DNA of 64,000 nucleotides, taken from NCBI GenBank assembly GCA_025399215.1, contig MU621167.1:1-64000 (forward strand), written 5' to 3'. The notes below the pieces were generated by a model that was not told the DNA's origin, searched no databases, and saw only the letters and a program-made list of their open reading frames with translations. This DNA is from Globomyces pollinis-pini. Its lineage: Eukaryota; Chytridiomycota; Chytridiomycetes; Rhizophydiales; Globomycetaceae. Both the position numbers and the translations under genes were made by a program. Of this stretch, positions 44,548 through 55,450 are shown in pieces; position 1 is the stretch's first letter, and every line of letters begins with the position of its first letter.

Positions 44548-45667
44548 TTACTGAATGGGACATTTATCATCCAATTTCCACATAATTAAACCAACAATTC
44601 CATTATACATGGTCATGGTTCCAGTCACGACAAAAATATGCCAGATTTGATGACTGTTTCCCAGAAAATCAAATTTCCCAGGTCCAAATCTATCCTATTA
44701 ATCTTTTTTTTAATTACCGTTCTGGAATACGCGTTTCGTAAACAATCATTCCAATTAAGAATTGTATACTCATTGAAGTGAGAATTGAAAGCACTGGATT
44801 TTCAGGTGAGTTTGGGAATTGTTTCATTCCATGTTGTAAATCGAAATAAATAAATGGTCCAATGGCAGCTAGACCTGAAAAGAAATATATCCTATTGTTA
44901 AAAATATTACATCAATACATGGATCTGGTAGTTCGAAACTCTGTTGAACTCCACCGCCTAGAATGATTAGATACTAAAAACTAGAATTAATTACTCAAAC
45001 ATTGGACCAATGATACCAACCATGTTAGGGAAAATCAAAGCACATAACCTAAACCGTTATTCAAATTCAATTTACCAAAAGACTCTCATTCCAGATTCAC
45101 AATGTAGTAAAAAGTACGATACAGTGAGAGAACATGAACCAATAGACGCTGAAATTCCACTAAAATCCATACATCCCCAAAACCGAAATGCTTTCTCGTC
45201 CACACACAAATGAAGATGGTACAACGATGAAGTAGCCATAGTGTACATTTGTAACAAGAGAAACGCTGTTAAAATAAGCCTTTCTTCAGTTGTAATCAAT
45301 GGGTGTATTGGTGCAACCCATGAGTATATAATCAGATAGATTATGATTAGTGCACCAACAATGTGAGACCAGACATTAAACTAGTATTCAGGAATGTGAT
45401 TTATAATACTGTTTCATTATGTTTTTCGAATAAGGATCTCCATGATTCAGGGTAGGAATAATAAGCTCGATACCTATAAAAAACGGTGAATATCAATTTT
45501 CGTTACCCAGTAATCACCCAATTGTTGTCTCGTAAATATCTTGGAAGCTCTTCATAGCTGTACAATCGTTTACGCTCGACACAGCATTGATATTGACTTT
45601 CGTTATCAAGGGTATGTGAACTGATGATATCAGATTCGCGATATTGATCTGTTACTTCCTTAGTCAT
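44548..45667 (-). CDS. PAQR/hemolysin-III family membrane protein (paralogue 2)
   Basis: Seven exons, six introns (33, 29, 27, 37, 27 and 28 nt), 312 aa. It has the same motif order as paralogue 1: GYRAYYSYPESWRSLFEKHNE, FNVWSHIVGALI, LYHLHLCVDEKAFRFWGCMDFSGIS, WSSTEFRTTRSM and LGNSHQIWHIFVVTG. Residues for the zinc site (Ser/His..Asp..His-His) are all present, so it should be active if the family has enzymatic activity. The N-terminal cytosolic tail of about 60 residues differs completely from those of its neighbours, which suggests different regulation or partners. Confidence 0.9.
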
Positions 45668-45968
45668 CTACTTTCGATAAATTGAAAACAGATTTCTAAT
45701 TTATTTAAATCGGAAAACCTTAGATTCAATTATTTTGAATGGCAGTGGTGATTGTGGTTTATTTACTTACATTGTGATTGCTGGTCACATTTGTTATCAA
45801 TAGTCGCCACTTGCTCAATTGTAGCGATGGCCCTTGGGAAGTCAGTCTATGTTATAATCTATACAGTTGAAGATGAATGCTGATAAATCGCGTCAGTAAA
45901 CCTCACCAAAAAAAATTTTGATACAAAAAATTGCCAAAATAATGAATTCTTTTAGAGAATAGTTTAAT

Positions 45969-47089
45969 CTATAGACCAGCCATACACATTCCCAAATCAT
46001 CTAATCGCCATTTAATTAGTCCCAAAATGGCTCGATAGAGAGTTAGAGTGCCAGTAATAACAAAAATATGCCAGATTTGATGACTATGTCCAAGATAGTC
46101 AAAATATCCAGGTGCTAATCTAAATAATTATACTACCATGGTCAATTTACCGTTCTGGAAATCTTGAAGCGTAAATAACTGCTCCAAACACATATTGTAA
46201 GGCCATTACAGCTAAATAACCAAACGCTGGATTATCTTGAATAGCAGGGATATGCTTTGTTCCGTGCTTTAGAATATAATACATTGCTATTCAATAAATG
46301 ATCAATGCTATTCACATACCTGGACAAAATGTAGCACCTGCTGATAGCAAATATATACTACAAAATATGTTAATGATTACATATTTACATTGTTCGTTTA
46401 AATCTAAATTCTGGTGTATTCCAACATCTAAAGGTTTAACAGTTGATTAGTTAACTTGAAAACTGGACCAATAATACCAACTAGATTCATTATCACAAGA
46501 GAACCAATCCAAAAAATCCGCATTCCTCCATCACAGTGTAATAAAAAGTACATGATAGATATTGCACCACCACCAATCGATGCAGATATACCACTAAAAT
46601 CTAAACAACCCCAAAATTTGAATGCTTCTTCAGACACACATAAATGCAAATGAAACATTGAAGAGCATAATAGAGTATAACAATGTAAAACCAAAAAGAT
46701 AGTCAGGACCAAACGTTCCTCCATTGTTGCCAATTCATGAATAGGTGCAAACCATGTATATATGATTAGACCGAGGAATAAAAGAGTTCCGAGAAGATGA
46801 GTCCATACATTCCCCTACAATTTAATCAACTTATTAGTGTTACTGTTTCGTTATGACATTGAAATAAGGAAAACCAAGATTGAGGGTAGGAATAATCTAC
46901 ACGATATCCAGTCAAGATACAATCATTATCTTTCATATATTCTGGACAGCAATCAAAAGTCTTTAATTTCTTTTTGTCGGTGTTGATAAGAATTTCTCTT
47001 GATATTGACATATCTTCCACTCGAATTCCTTGATTCATTTTTGTTCTGAATCGAAGAGTTTTGGGACTGTTCATGCTCGAGACTGTCAT
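45969..47089 (-). CDS. PAQR/hemolysin-III family membrane protein (paralogue 3)
   Basis: Six exons, five introns (29, 28, 31, 33 and 31 nt), 322 aa. It lacks the introns at GYR and FW present in paralogues 1 and 2 and has one extra intron (after FCP). Motifs: CILTGYRVDYSYPQSW, GNVWTHLLG, MFHLHLCVSEEAFKFWGCLDFSGIS, WNTPEFRFKRTI and LGHSHQIWHIFVITG. Seven membrane segments are expected. The N-terminal tail is basic and Met/Ser-rich. Biological role as for the other two; I cannot assign ligand specificity. Confidence 0.9.
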
Positions 47090-47632
47090 TCTTGTCAGTG
47101 TATGTCTGAGAGTTTTGTAAAGTTATATTGTTTAAAAACGTGTTTTTGGAATGTGAAGGATCTTGTACATCCTACGAGTTCTTATTTGGGTATCCTAGTA
47201 CCACTAAATGACCCTTCTTCGAAACACTAGGCATTCTCATGAATAGTTGTGATGAATTTCATCAATTCACAATTCTATAAGTTATTGGTGTTTACCACGT
47301 GTTGTTATGGTACTATAGTCAACTTCTATTTTACACAGAAGTTAATCGTCAATATAAAGTACGAGTGTTCATATGGTACTGATTCTCAAAATTTCAACGA
47401 TGGTTTCCATCCAATGGAAGTGGTAATTACTTCGGTGAGTGGTTTAGATTGTCGAGCATCATAAATTCTTATCCGTCTATCCGAAGATGACATGATTGAG
47501 ATTGGATAGCATATAATCGAGTTGCGAAAGTTTGTTCAATCATTCAAGTAAATTTGATTTTTGGAAACAGATACACAGGTTGCGAAAAGTACCATTCTGA
47601 GATGATTTTATTGGTAAAGTTTGATATTTCAT
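47090..47632. other. Intergenic region upstream of PAQR paralogue 3
   Basis: About 540 bp between the PAQR3 start and the 3' end of the ATP synthase subunit g gene. It holds the PAQR3 promoter. No gene or repeat was recognised. Confidence 0.4.
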
Positions 47633-48172
47633 TTAATGGTGGTCTCCATGTCCAGCACCTTCAATTTTGTATCCGACAATACTGCCACGTCCAATCATTT
47701 CTCCAGCCAAAAAGAAACCTGTATATAATTAAGATTGAAACTGATTAACCTCCAATTTTGACACCTTCTCCAAGGAATTCAACGGCTTGGGAAACAGTTA
47801 CCTTTCTCCAGGCACCACTTGAGAATCCAGCAATGAAGCTGCTGATACCTAAATAATATTAGTGAACTGATTTTGAATTGATTTGATTAAAGTAACTAAA
47901 AAAGCAACTGGGGGGAATTCAAAAGTGAGAACCTACCTTGAGTAGCTTGACCGACATCAGGGAGGGTAGTAATTTTAGAGTTCTTAGCAACTTGACCCAA
48001 GAAAGAAATGGATACACGAGCATAGTAAGCAATTGGATCAACAATACCTTTATAAAGGTTAATAAGAAAAGAATATACCAGCAATTTTTGAAGAGATACC
48101 AGAAGAAGCACCGGTAGAATACTTGCGAGAGAATTGATTTGCGATTCTAGAGGATCGTGTAAAGAAAGACAT
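47633..48172 (-). CDS. ATP20: Mitochondrial ATP synthase subunit g
   Basis: Four exons (48172..48079, 48047..47937, 47848..47750, 47718..47633), 129 aa; introns 31, 88 and 31 nt. The start MSFFTRSSRIANQFSRKYST is a mitochondrial presequence-like or matrix-side segment. The central YYARVSISFLGQVAKNSK and the C-terminal FLAGEMIGRGSIVGYKIEG fit the subunit g family: a single membrane helix with a G-x-x-x-G-like GEMIGRG motif, then 'IVGY'. Subunit g supports dimerisation of F1Fo ATP synthase and crista shape. The C-terminus ends in a short His/Gly-rich tail (GHGDHH). The 88-nt intron is unusually long here. Confidence 0.85.
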
Positions 48173-48301
48173 TTGAAAAGAAAAAGAAATTTGAGCGTTG
48201 AAAAAAAAACCATCAAAGACTTGACATGGTAAATAGAATGAATATATTAGATATAGGAGGACAGTCTAGTAAATATATTAGGAGGACCATCAGAGGACTG
48301 T

Positions 48302-48965
48302 TTAGTTGCTTTCCTGTGGTTTCGCACATTTACGATACTCTACCATCTTGGTCTTTGGACACATCATTTGGTCCCATGAGATAGGTACTAATAATCAATT
48401 AAATCATTATTACCCATCGTATGTCCGGCCATAGATTGTGCTAATACTACTCCATACTCATTTTCATTCGTTGATAGTTGGTACGATCTAGAATCTCCCA
48501 TTGATATCACTTTAGCACTAATATTTTGTTAATACAATATTAAATACTGAACTATATCACCAGGTCTAAAACACTTATATATATCTACAGTATCTACTTT
48601 GGTTACTCGTACATCTTTTGTATTAATCACTCCTACCAATTATTTTACAAAGGTACTACCTTGGAATTCTTCTTGAGTGGGAATATTACCAACAACCATG
48701 ATTGATAATACTGCGAATCTTGGATTTATTCTAATAACTTTTCCAGTAACAACAGAGCCAACGGTAGGTGTTACTACTGGAGGTTTATCACATACAACCG
48801 ATAATGCTTTATCTTTGATTGTTTTAACTCCAATAACGGATGCATAAATGAAATTATCTCGTACAAATGTCCCTGAGGAAGCTGAAGAGTCATCAACTGT
48901 GATTTCCATTTACCTTCATATTCATTAAGATTTCCCAATAATTGTCCTGGAGTTGTTTTCATCAT
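48302..48965 (-). CDS. CSL4: Exosome core subunit Csl4 (EXOSC1)
   Basis: Five exons (48965..48914, 48881..48660, 48632..48548, 48517..48414, 48387..48302), 182 aa; introns 32, 27, 30 and 26 nt. The N-terminal domain is PGQLLGNLNEYEASSGTFVRDNFIYASVIG, the Csl4 start. An S1 domain follows (VGSVVTGKVIRINPRFAVLSI, then KCFRPGDIVHAKVIS). The C-terminus MVPISWDQMMCPKTKMVEYRKCAKP is the conserved Csl4 zinc-ribbon remnant, with only the second Cys pair partly kept. It caps the RNA exosome and takes part in nuclear and cytosolic RNA decay. It is divergent from TAF13 with only 41 bp between the start codons. Confidence 0.92.
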
Positions 48966-49006
48966 TGAAGAAACTTAAAAAAAAAGTTGCTTGAATTTTT
49001 AGATAC
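48966..49006. promoter_or_regulatory. 41-bp divergent promoter between CSL4 and TAF13
   Basis: The two start codons are 41 bp apart, the tightest divergent spacing in the window. The interval is dominated by an A run (about 48977-48985) and a T run. A second ATG at 48962 would lengthen it by 3 bp. Confidence 0.6.
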
Positions 49007-49446
49007 ATGAAGCGAAAATCAATCTTTGCAAAGGTATTAGGATTTGAATTGTTTGATAAAAGGATATTAGAAATTTAATGTATGGATTTGGAGATCATCA
49101 AAATCCTTTACCAGAATCAATTGAAGTAATGGATGAATTGTAATTACATATATACCAACTGATTTTTGTTAGATTAGAATGGTTTATTGTTGACCTCGTA
49201 ATACTTTTGAGAATAACGTTAGTGTGAATCAGCAAGCAAGAAGAGTACTACACCAAAAATTAAAACTGATGTATTCTTTTAGATCTTTATATTTTGTAGG
49301 ATTTTTTAAAGGCATTGGAAGGAGATAACAAGAAAATTGCTCGAGCGCATGAGTTGCTTAATTTAGATAAAGAATTGAAAGCAGCTAGAGCAACGTTTGG
49401 TGACGCTGTTCAATTAGAGAAGGCTTCAGAAAACTTGGCAGATTAA
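49007..49446 (+). CDS. TAF13: TFIID subunit TAF13
   Basis: Five exons (49007..49033, 49063..49139, 49173..49197, 49223..49270, 49300..49446), 107 aa; introns 29, 33, 25 and 29 nt. The third exon is only 25 nt. The histone fold is recognisable: KDIRNLMYGFGDHQNPLPES, LLEWFIVDL, KIKTDDFLKALEGDNKKIARAHELL. It resembles the TAF13 family, which pairs with TAF11 in TFIID. The protein is short, with no N-terminal acidic region. No single open frame in the raw DNA covers more than part of it. Confidence 0.9.
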
Positions 49447-49525
49447 CAATAATGAATTTAATATAGGTATACTTCTTAAATTATATCATTCTTGTAATGT
49501 ATTTATTACATATTTTAATGTATAA

Positions 49526-50499
49526 TCAAGGGACTTCAGCACCATTAGACGCTTCCAAAATATAGAACCATTGAGGTTTAGTCAACTTTAAGGTCAAAGA
49601 ATGATGTACATTCTCCAATCGTGCCAAATCATTAGTTCCAACAATAACTGATAAACGTGTAGGATGTTGTAAAATCCAAGCGTATGCAACCTGATCAATT
49701 GTTACTGATGAACCCAATTCTTTGGCTACTTTGTTCAATGCAGCAATAACTCTAGTTTCCTGTGGTGTGGATGGTTCTCCAAATAGTTTCCCACTAATGT
49801 TAATCCGTGAAAAGATATACCCTGCCAAAGGAGACCAGATCATTGGAGCTACACGTAATCGTTGTAATTGATCAAAAGTACCATCGTAAATAGGATTGGT
49901 ATGCAAGACAGAAAATTCAATTTGATTTGTAACTAAAGGAAAATCTAAACGACTTTGAATCAATTCGAATTGACTTGGAGTAAAATTGGATACACCAAAA
50001 TGACGAACCTACTATTAAACAATGAATTTACCTTTCCACTAGATTTCAATTCATTAAATGCTTCAGCAACTTCATCAGCATCCATCAAAGGATCTGGTCG
50101 ATGTAATAATAAAACATCCAAATAATCAATACCAATCTTTTGTAAAGATCGATCAACACTCTTTAGAATATAAGATTTTGAAGTATCATAATAATGAATT
50201 GATAATTCTTTTTCTCGTTCACCACAAGGATATTGAATATTACATTTACTAATGATTTGCATTTGAGAACGTAATGAAGGTTCCAAAGCCAAAGCTTTTC
50301 CGAATAATTCTTCGTACGTATATCCTCCATATATATCTGCTAAATCAAATGTAGTAATTCCTAATTGTAAACATTTCTTGATTCGTAAGAGAATATCATT
50401 GGCATTTTTGGAATGTTTATCTGCTAATCTCCAAGTTCCAAAAACCAATTTAGACATTTCAAATGTAGATTGAGTCATTTCAAGTTTTTTGTTGTTCAT
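49526..50499 (-). CDS. Aldo/keto reductase
   Basis: Two exons (50499..50032 and 50008..49526), 316 aa; a 23-nt intron (50031..50009) links SSGK to VRHFGVSNFTPSQF. Family features: the GTWRL start, LGITTFDLADIYGGYTYEELFGKAL with the catalytic Asp and Tyr, VDYLDVLLLHRPDP (His in HRPD), HFGVSNFT, NQIEFS and the NADP-binding end SVIVGTNDLARLEN. It belongs to the YdhF/YcsN-like group of NADPH-dependent oxidoreductases. The physiological substrate is unknown, as for most of that group. Cytosolic; no targeting signal is visible. Confidence 0.9.
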
Positions 50500-50766
50500 C
50501 TCTTTGGTGTGTCTTTTTCAATTGGTTTTTTGATTGAGTTCCCGAATTGAAAATTTTGGTGGATGGAAATGAAATCTTAAATGATATTGGCCAAACATTG
50601 GATGTGTAATGAGGTTTTGTCCAACAATAAAATTCATGGGCCGTTGAATGAGCAATGATTTCAAAAGTTGATTTACAATCTGTATCTATCTACTTTAGAA
50701 CGCGAAAAATGAACATGATTTCGGACTTGCAAAATTCAGTTTATTATTGATATTTCGATATATGTG

Positions 50767-53211
50767 TTAAAATGGAACATCCATGACTTCCACCCGAATC
50801 CAACCAATCCCACCTGTAGCCAAATACTCTCCAGTTTCTCCATTAGGATTCCAACGAACCTAACAATCAATTAAAGGACACTTACACAATGAATTGCCAT
50901 GTAAGGATGGTACAATTGAGCGGCTTGAAAGGAAGTCCCTAAAGACTATCAAGGTTAGTGAAATCAACAATACCCTCTCTGTGTTGGAATCAATAAACGT
51001 TAATTCTTCAGTTAAAGTATTGTAATCAAGTTTGAATATGGGCTGAGCAACTGTTCGACGTTTTATTGCCACTTGATTCAGATTTACGACCATTGAAACC
51101 CCATCGGCACTGGCACTAGCCAGCAATGGTGCAATGGGTGAATAGTCGAGACTCTAAAATAAAAAATACTATCGTTACCCACACAGCAGAATAATGTTCA
51201 ATGACAGTTCGATTGAGATACTGTGGATATTCCGTCATCGATTTCTTGTTTTTGTCTTTTTCGGTAGGAGTCAACGTTTTGACTGCATAATCGGCATCAA
51301 CGTTTGCAATATACTTGAATGCTGGACAAACAGCTAGACTAGTGACGAATCCTAAGTAGGAGGTAAAGATCGATAAGGAGTACCTCGAATGCGCGCTAAA
51401 GGAACAGGCATAGATGGATCTCTAATATCAAGACAAAGTAATCTTCCATCCACTCCACCAGAAACGATCTGGTATATATTTCGCTCTTCATCTGGCGGTA
51501 GCCAATCTATACACCGTATGCTCGAATCATGTACTGCAATATGAATTAATGGACTAGCATCTAACATTTTGTTAAAACAAAAGCTTATTACAATTATCGG
51601 AATTGTCGTTGGTCTTCTCGGCAAGGTACTTTCTTACATCCCACACAGTTATATATCCTACCATTAAATAAACTGAAAAGTATATACCATTGGTGCTACC
51701 CAATGCAACTTGATTTTTTAAATTCCAACTTAGTTTGTGATATTGACAATCAGGTATTTTGGATTGAAAAACAACACCAGTAGATTTTACTATGATAAGT
51801 TATGATGGTCATAAATACAATAATGGGACTGGTCGTCATTGTAATAGGGTATATCTAAGATTCTAAAAGCTCCATCTCCAGATGTGACACCGATAAAACC
51901 GATCCGACCTTTGGTAGGGTCAAATGAATAATTGGGGCACCAACACATATCAAGAATATGACCATATCCATGAAAAATTGTTAGATATAAAAATGGAATT
52001 GATTTCAAGTCGGTAGATTTGAATTTCCAAATTTGTATACATCCTTTCATATCATGAGCATCAAGAGTTTGACAAGAACTTTGCTGCATGTGTGCATTTT
52101 TATCTAAATAACCCGCAACAGCCAAATACTGATACTCTAATGTAAATGGAACGCAATTATACGTGATTGATTTTTTTCTTTTATAGGTGCCCATGCCATT
52201 GACCATACTGCAATTCCCACGTTGATGATCCATCCCGCACGTCGAGGAGAACTACCTAAACCAATCAAAATAGATTCAAGTACCTATTTCTAATGGTTCC
52301 AAATGTTTAATTGTGTCCGCAAATTTCGAATCTGATTCATTTTCTTTTCGAACTACCTTCAATTCCAAAGATTCTAAATAGTATTCACTCTGGATACTAT
52401 GGTGTTGGGGTTGTCTAAACATACCTTTGTAGGACCGTATCGTAAGACCAATCATTAAATTCGCTATAAACGCCCGCATCTATCATGCAATCATGTCGTT
52501 CTACGTCTTTATAAACATGATTGAAGAAATTCTCTACATACGGATCCTTTTTATTACCACGAACGGCTTTAGGAATTTTGACATGTTTATTGACGAATAT
52601 CAGTGTCTTTTTCCTAGGTTTCAATAGTTGCTAATGTGTTAATTGAGTGTTGATATATACATGGGATTGGATCATGACTTCCACCGGAGAAGGTGATATT
52701 TGAGGTCCTCCTCCACTGTCAATTAACGTGTCATTAATCACCTATATTTCATATTAATATTGACATTTTACCTTATCATTGATAACAGTTCTTTATACTT
52801 TATATTCATTTCATCAGTTTTTTCTCGAGTTGATTTTTCAAAATCAGTTATTTGATGACCGGCTTTTTGCAAATGATATTGTAATCCATTACTGTTTTTG
52901 AATGCACTTGAACACCAAGAGAACGGGCAACCTACCAGTCCATTTTGACTTGGTAAGTCATAATATGATTTCCTAGCAGATTTGATTTGAAAAGGCAGTA
53001 ATTCCAACTCTATACATTCTTTGAGTAGTTTATCAAATTCAGATTGTGGTGTATTTTGATTGCTTGTACCATTAGGATTGAGACTGATTTCAGAAGTTGT
53101 TGGGGAATCGGATACTAGTTTTTTAGATGATCCCTGCTTTATCTGAGGTTCAGATTCAGTGATATCCATATCTTCATCTGGATTTGAATGTTCAAGTTCG
53201 TCAATTTCCAT
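50767..53211 (-). CDS. TFIIIC-like WD-repeat protein with an N-terminal zinc finger (Tfc6/GTF3C2-like)
   Basis: Multi-exon gene with about a dozen introns, most 24-31 nt and one of 56 nt. The N-terminal acidic region starts MEIDELEHSNPDED, then comes a C2H2-like finger (VGCPFSWCSSAFKNSNGLQYHLQKAGH). The WD region has PVWS-type blocks (AVWSMAWAP), YQYLAVAGYLDKNAH, a VTSGDGAFRILDIPYY block, HKLSWNLKNQVALG, IVSGGVDGRLLCLDIRDP and a terminal LATGGIGWIRVEV. This architecture fits the tau-91/TFC6 subunit of TFIIIC or its animal counterpart GTF3C2, which recruits Pol III to tRNA genes. The family assignment is moderate because WD proteins are easily confused. The 3' half is reconstructed exon by exon and some joins are less certain. 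Confidence 0.7.
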
Positions 53212-53384
53212 AGCAATAAAAAAAAACGAACAGTTGTCTGAAGTGGGATTCGAACATGGACTAAAACTGACAGAAAGTAGTGAAATCTACAACCAATCCT
53301 ATGGTTGGTATGTCATTATGATAAAGTTCAATACAAAAATGATATCAAAAAGTTTATTCAATTAATTCAATCACAAAGGAAGAT

Positions 53385-53720
53385 CTACGCAACTGGCTGA
53401 AGTAGATCAACAATATCAATATTATCACCATATATCAAATATCGAACAAAAGAACCAAATGACAAATAGGTACGAGGACATAATCGACGTGGAATATCAG
53501 TCACAGAAACATTACTATACCGAACTTGACATTCCGAGTCCAAAGTTGTATTACAAGGTTGTTTAAACAACAATCTACTGAGTTTTAATTTACAATGATT
53601 GAGAGAGTTTTTGCCATTTGATAAATGCTTGAATCTTAAATTCGACCATTTTTTGCTTAATTTATGCTGTGATTTCTCGATGGTGGTTCGTAGATTGGGT
53701 ATATGGAGCTTTGTTTTCAT
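53385..53720 (-). CDS. Small protein of a tandem lineage-specific family, member 1 (111 aa)
   Basis: Intron-less gene that starts at an ATG (MKTKLHIPNL). The C-terminal 35 residues (CPRTYLSFGSFVRYLIYG ... VDLLQ) align with the C-termini of the genes at 53852-54118 and 54794-55060 around a pattern of Pro, Tyr-Leu, hydrophobic-(R/K)-Y-(L/I)-I, then D-L-L-Q. The N-terminal 75 residues are basic (many Lys/Arg), unlike the other two members. I do not recognise the family. It may be an amphipathic helix or small adaptor domain. Confidence 0.5.
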   Translation of the reverse strand: MKTKLHIPNLRTTIEKSQHKLSKKWSNLRFKHLSNGKNSLNHCKLKLSRLLFKQPCNTTLDSECQVRYSNVSVTDIPRRLCPRTYLSFGSFVRYLIYGDNIDIVDLLQPVA

Positions 53721-53851
53721 TAGTTTAGGTCAGAGGATTAAAATCCAACTTAAAAATGATCCCCGCCAGGCTCAGCAACTTATTTCTGAAACTTCCGAAG
53801 TTTAATTTATGACTTTCAGTAAGTATATGATATGATTACAATGAAAAGGGT

Positions 53852-54118
53852 TTATTTAGTTTGTAGCAGATCTGTTAAATGCACTCCACGATGTTTGGTA
53901 AATATGTACTTGATTAAGCCAGAGATGGGAAGGTATTGTTTTGGTATCGTATGTGCTGTGTTGTCTGTAGTTGTAGTAGAGGCTCTGGTATTGGTATCCA
54001 CTTGAGCTTTCTTCGACACTCGCAGTGTGGGCCATCTGGAATGGCCATTTGTACGCATTAAATTTGGTTGTTGATCTGGTCTATTTGATTGTACAAGATT
54101 ATTTACTTTTTGGTTCAT
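53852..54118 (-). CDS. Small protein of the tandem family, member 2 (88 aa)
   Basis: Open frame of 88 codons from the ATG at 54118; the longer frame to 54187 begins with TTG. The N-terminus is Asn/Gln-rich (MNQKVNNLVQSNRPDQQ) and the middle is Thr-rich. The C-terminus IPKQYLPISGLIKYIFTKHR..LTDLLQ is closest to member 3. No signal peptide or membrane segment is visible. Equal length (88 aa) to member 3 supports a real gene pair. Confidence 0.5.
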   Translation of the reverse strand: MNQKVNNLVQSNRPDQQPNLMRTNGHSRWPTLRVSKKAQVDTNTRASTTTTDNTAHTIPKQYLPISGLIKYIFTKHRGVHLTDLLQTK

Positions 54119-54793
54119 TTTGATAAGATTTGTGTTTTCAGATTTCAGATTGCTTTTAAATACAGAGAATAGTGAGTGGTGAAACAAAACGGGATCCTAG
54201 TTGTTGTTTCAAGTGAGAACAAATGATTCATACGGGACTTTGGACCTAGCCAATCTGAGGCTGATGACGATTTGGTTGTTGCCTCAATGACACGCTCCAG
54301 CTAAAATTAAACACGGTTTGGATATTATTGCCTTTTAAATTTTGTGCTTTTCCTTGAACTGACTAAAAGTGCCATCAAAGGAGGTCACGTTTTAATGAGT
54401 TCTGATGACAAGTTAGATATAGAACGTTAACTGACTACCAATCTATAAAATAAGTGTCTTCATTGTCATTGCAGTCTTGATGTGGAATGTCTTTGAACAA
54501 TAAAACAGTTCCTTAAGAATTGAAACAACTGAAGAGAATGGAAGAATCAGTTGGCTACAACACCACTAGTCACTCTCAAACACTTCAACTACATTGTAGA
54601 GGTACGAGCCTACTAATTTTGTCTTTGATTCGTTTGATATTGTGCTCATTCCGATCCAGAGAACAGGCGTGGAATACGACATGAATGTTCAATCTGTAAA
54701 AGGGGTAGGTAGCCCAGATAACGTTGTTCAATTGAAGTGGTATTAATACTGAATAGACAGATGAGTAAGACAAATATAGTGAATTGCGGATTA

Positions 54794-55060
54794 TTATTTA
54801 TTTTCTAAACAGTCTACTAAACGAACACCACGATGCCTACTCAGTATATATTTAATTAAACCCTTCAGAGGCAAGTATTGGCAAGGAACAGGAGTCAGGA
54901 CACTATCATTTGATTGTACAGAGTTATCCATTTGATATGGGAGGTGGGATGCTAAAAGTGCAGTAGATATTTTCGGCTTGCTTAAATACGGTTCGTTGTG
55001 TTTCTTTGAAGTCCAAAACAGAACGAATCCATGTGAAGACCAGATTAAGGATCCTGCCAT
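54794..55060 (-). CDS. Small protein of the tandem family, member 3 (88 aa)
   Basis: 88 codons from ATG 55060. The N-terminus MAGSLIWSSHGFVLFWTSKK is hydrophobic and could be a short membrane or mitochondrial segment. The C-terminus VPCQYLPLKGLIKYILSRHRGVRLVDCL aligns with member 2 over about 30 residues with roughly 60 percent identity, judged by eye. Members 2 and 3 share the HRGV element. It is followed on the opposite side by the KGD2 gene, with 390 bp between. Confidence 0.5.
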   Translation of the reverse strand: MAGSLIWSSHGFVLFWTSKKHNEPYLSKPKISTALLASHLPYQMDNSVQSNDSVLTPVPCQYLPLKGLIKYILSRHRGVRLVDCLENK

Positions 55061-55450
55061 AAAAAACTAAGGGCAGCCTGCCCTTGCCCTGGGCAGGTAA
55101 TTGTACATGTGGATGATAGTTTTTTTTGTATTAATATTAATATCAAAGGAGGATTTTTGTTAACGCGCCTTCTGTATTAATACGCTCATTATGGTCACTT
55201 CATGTTAATACACTGTTACAGTAAGTGGATTTTCCATAATAAGGCTAATACAAATAAATCTACGAAACTCCATTTAGTAATCAACAAGTTGATTAGCAAT
55301 GATGAACAAGAATCCATTACACAAACACCTACTAATTAGTTAATACTCAGGATACTTCTCGATACATTAAGTCACTGGTAGTAAATGAGAGCGTTACTCG
55401 TCATGTGGTAGAAGCCTTTCATTAACGGTTTCTTTTAATTTTTTTTATCA
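55061..55450. other. Divergent intergenic region before KGD2
   Basis: About 390 bp, AT-rich, with a T-run before the KGD2 start and several short 'gtattaat/attaatac' elements between 55130 and 55220. It should contain the promoters of the small gene and KGD2. Confidence 0.4.

Noticed and set aside
53216..53254. Possible minus-strand tRNA: a B-box-like 'gttcgaatccca' followed by a T-run terminator
   Set aside because: The flanking T-stem does not pair, no matching acceptor stem or A-box is found within tRNA distance, and the rest does not fold as a cloverleaf. It may be a tRNA-derived remnant or chance.
54585..54773. 62-codon minus-strand frame between small-family members 2 and 3
   Set aside because: The start is TTG and it lacks the shared C-terminal motif, so I do not count it as a fourth member.
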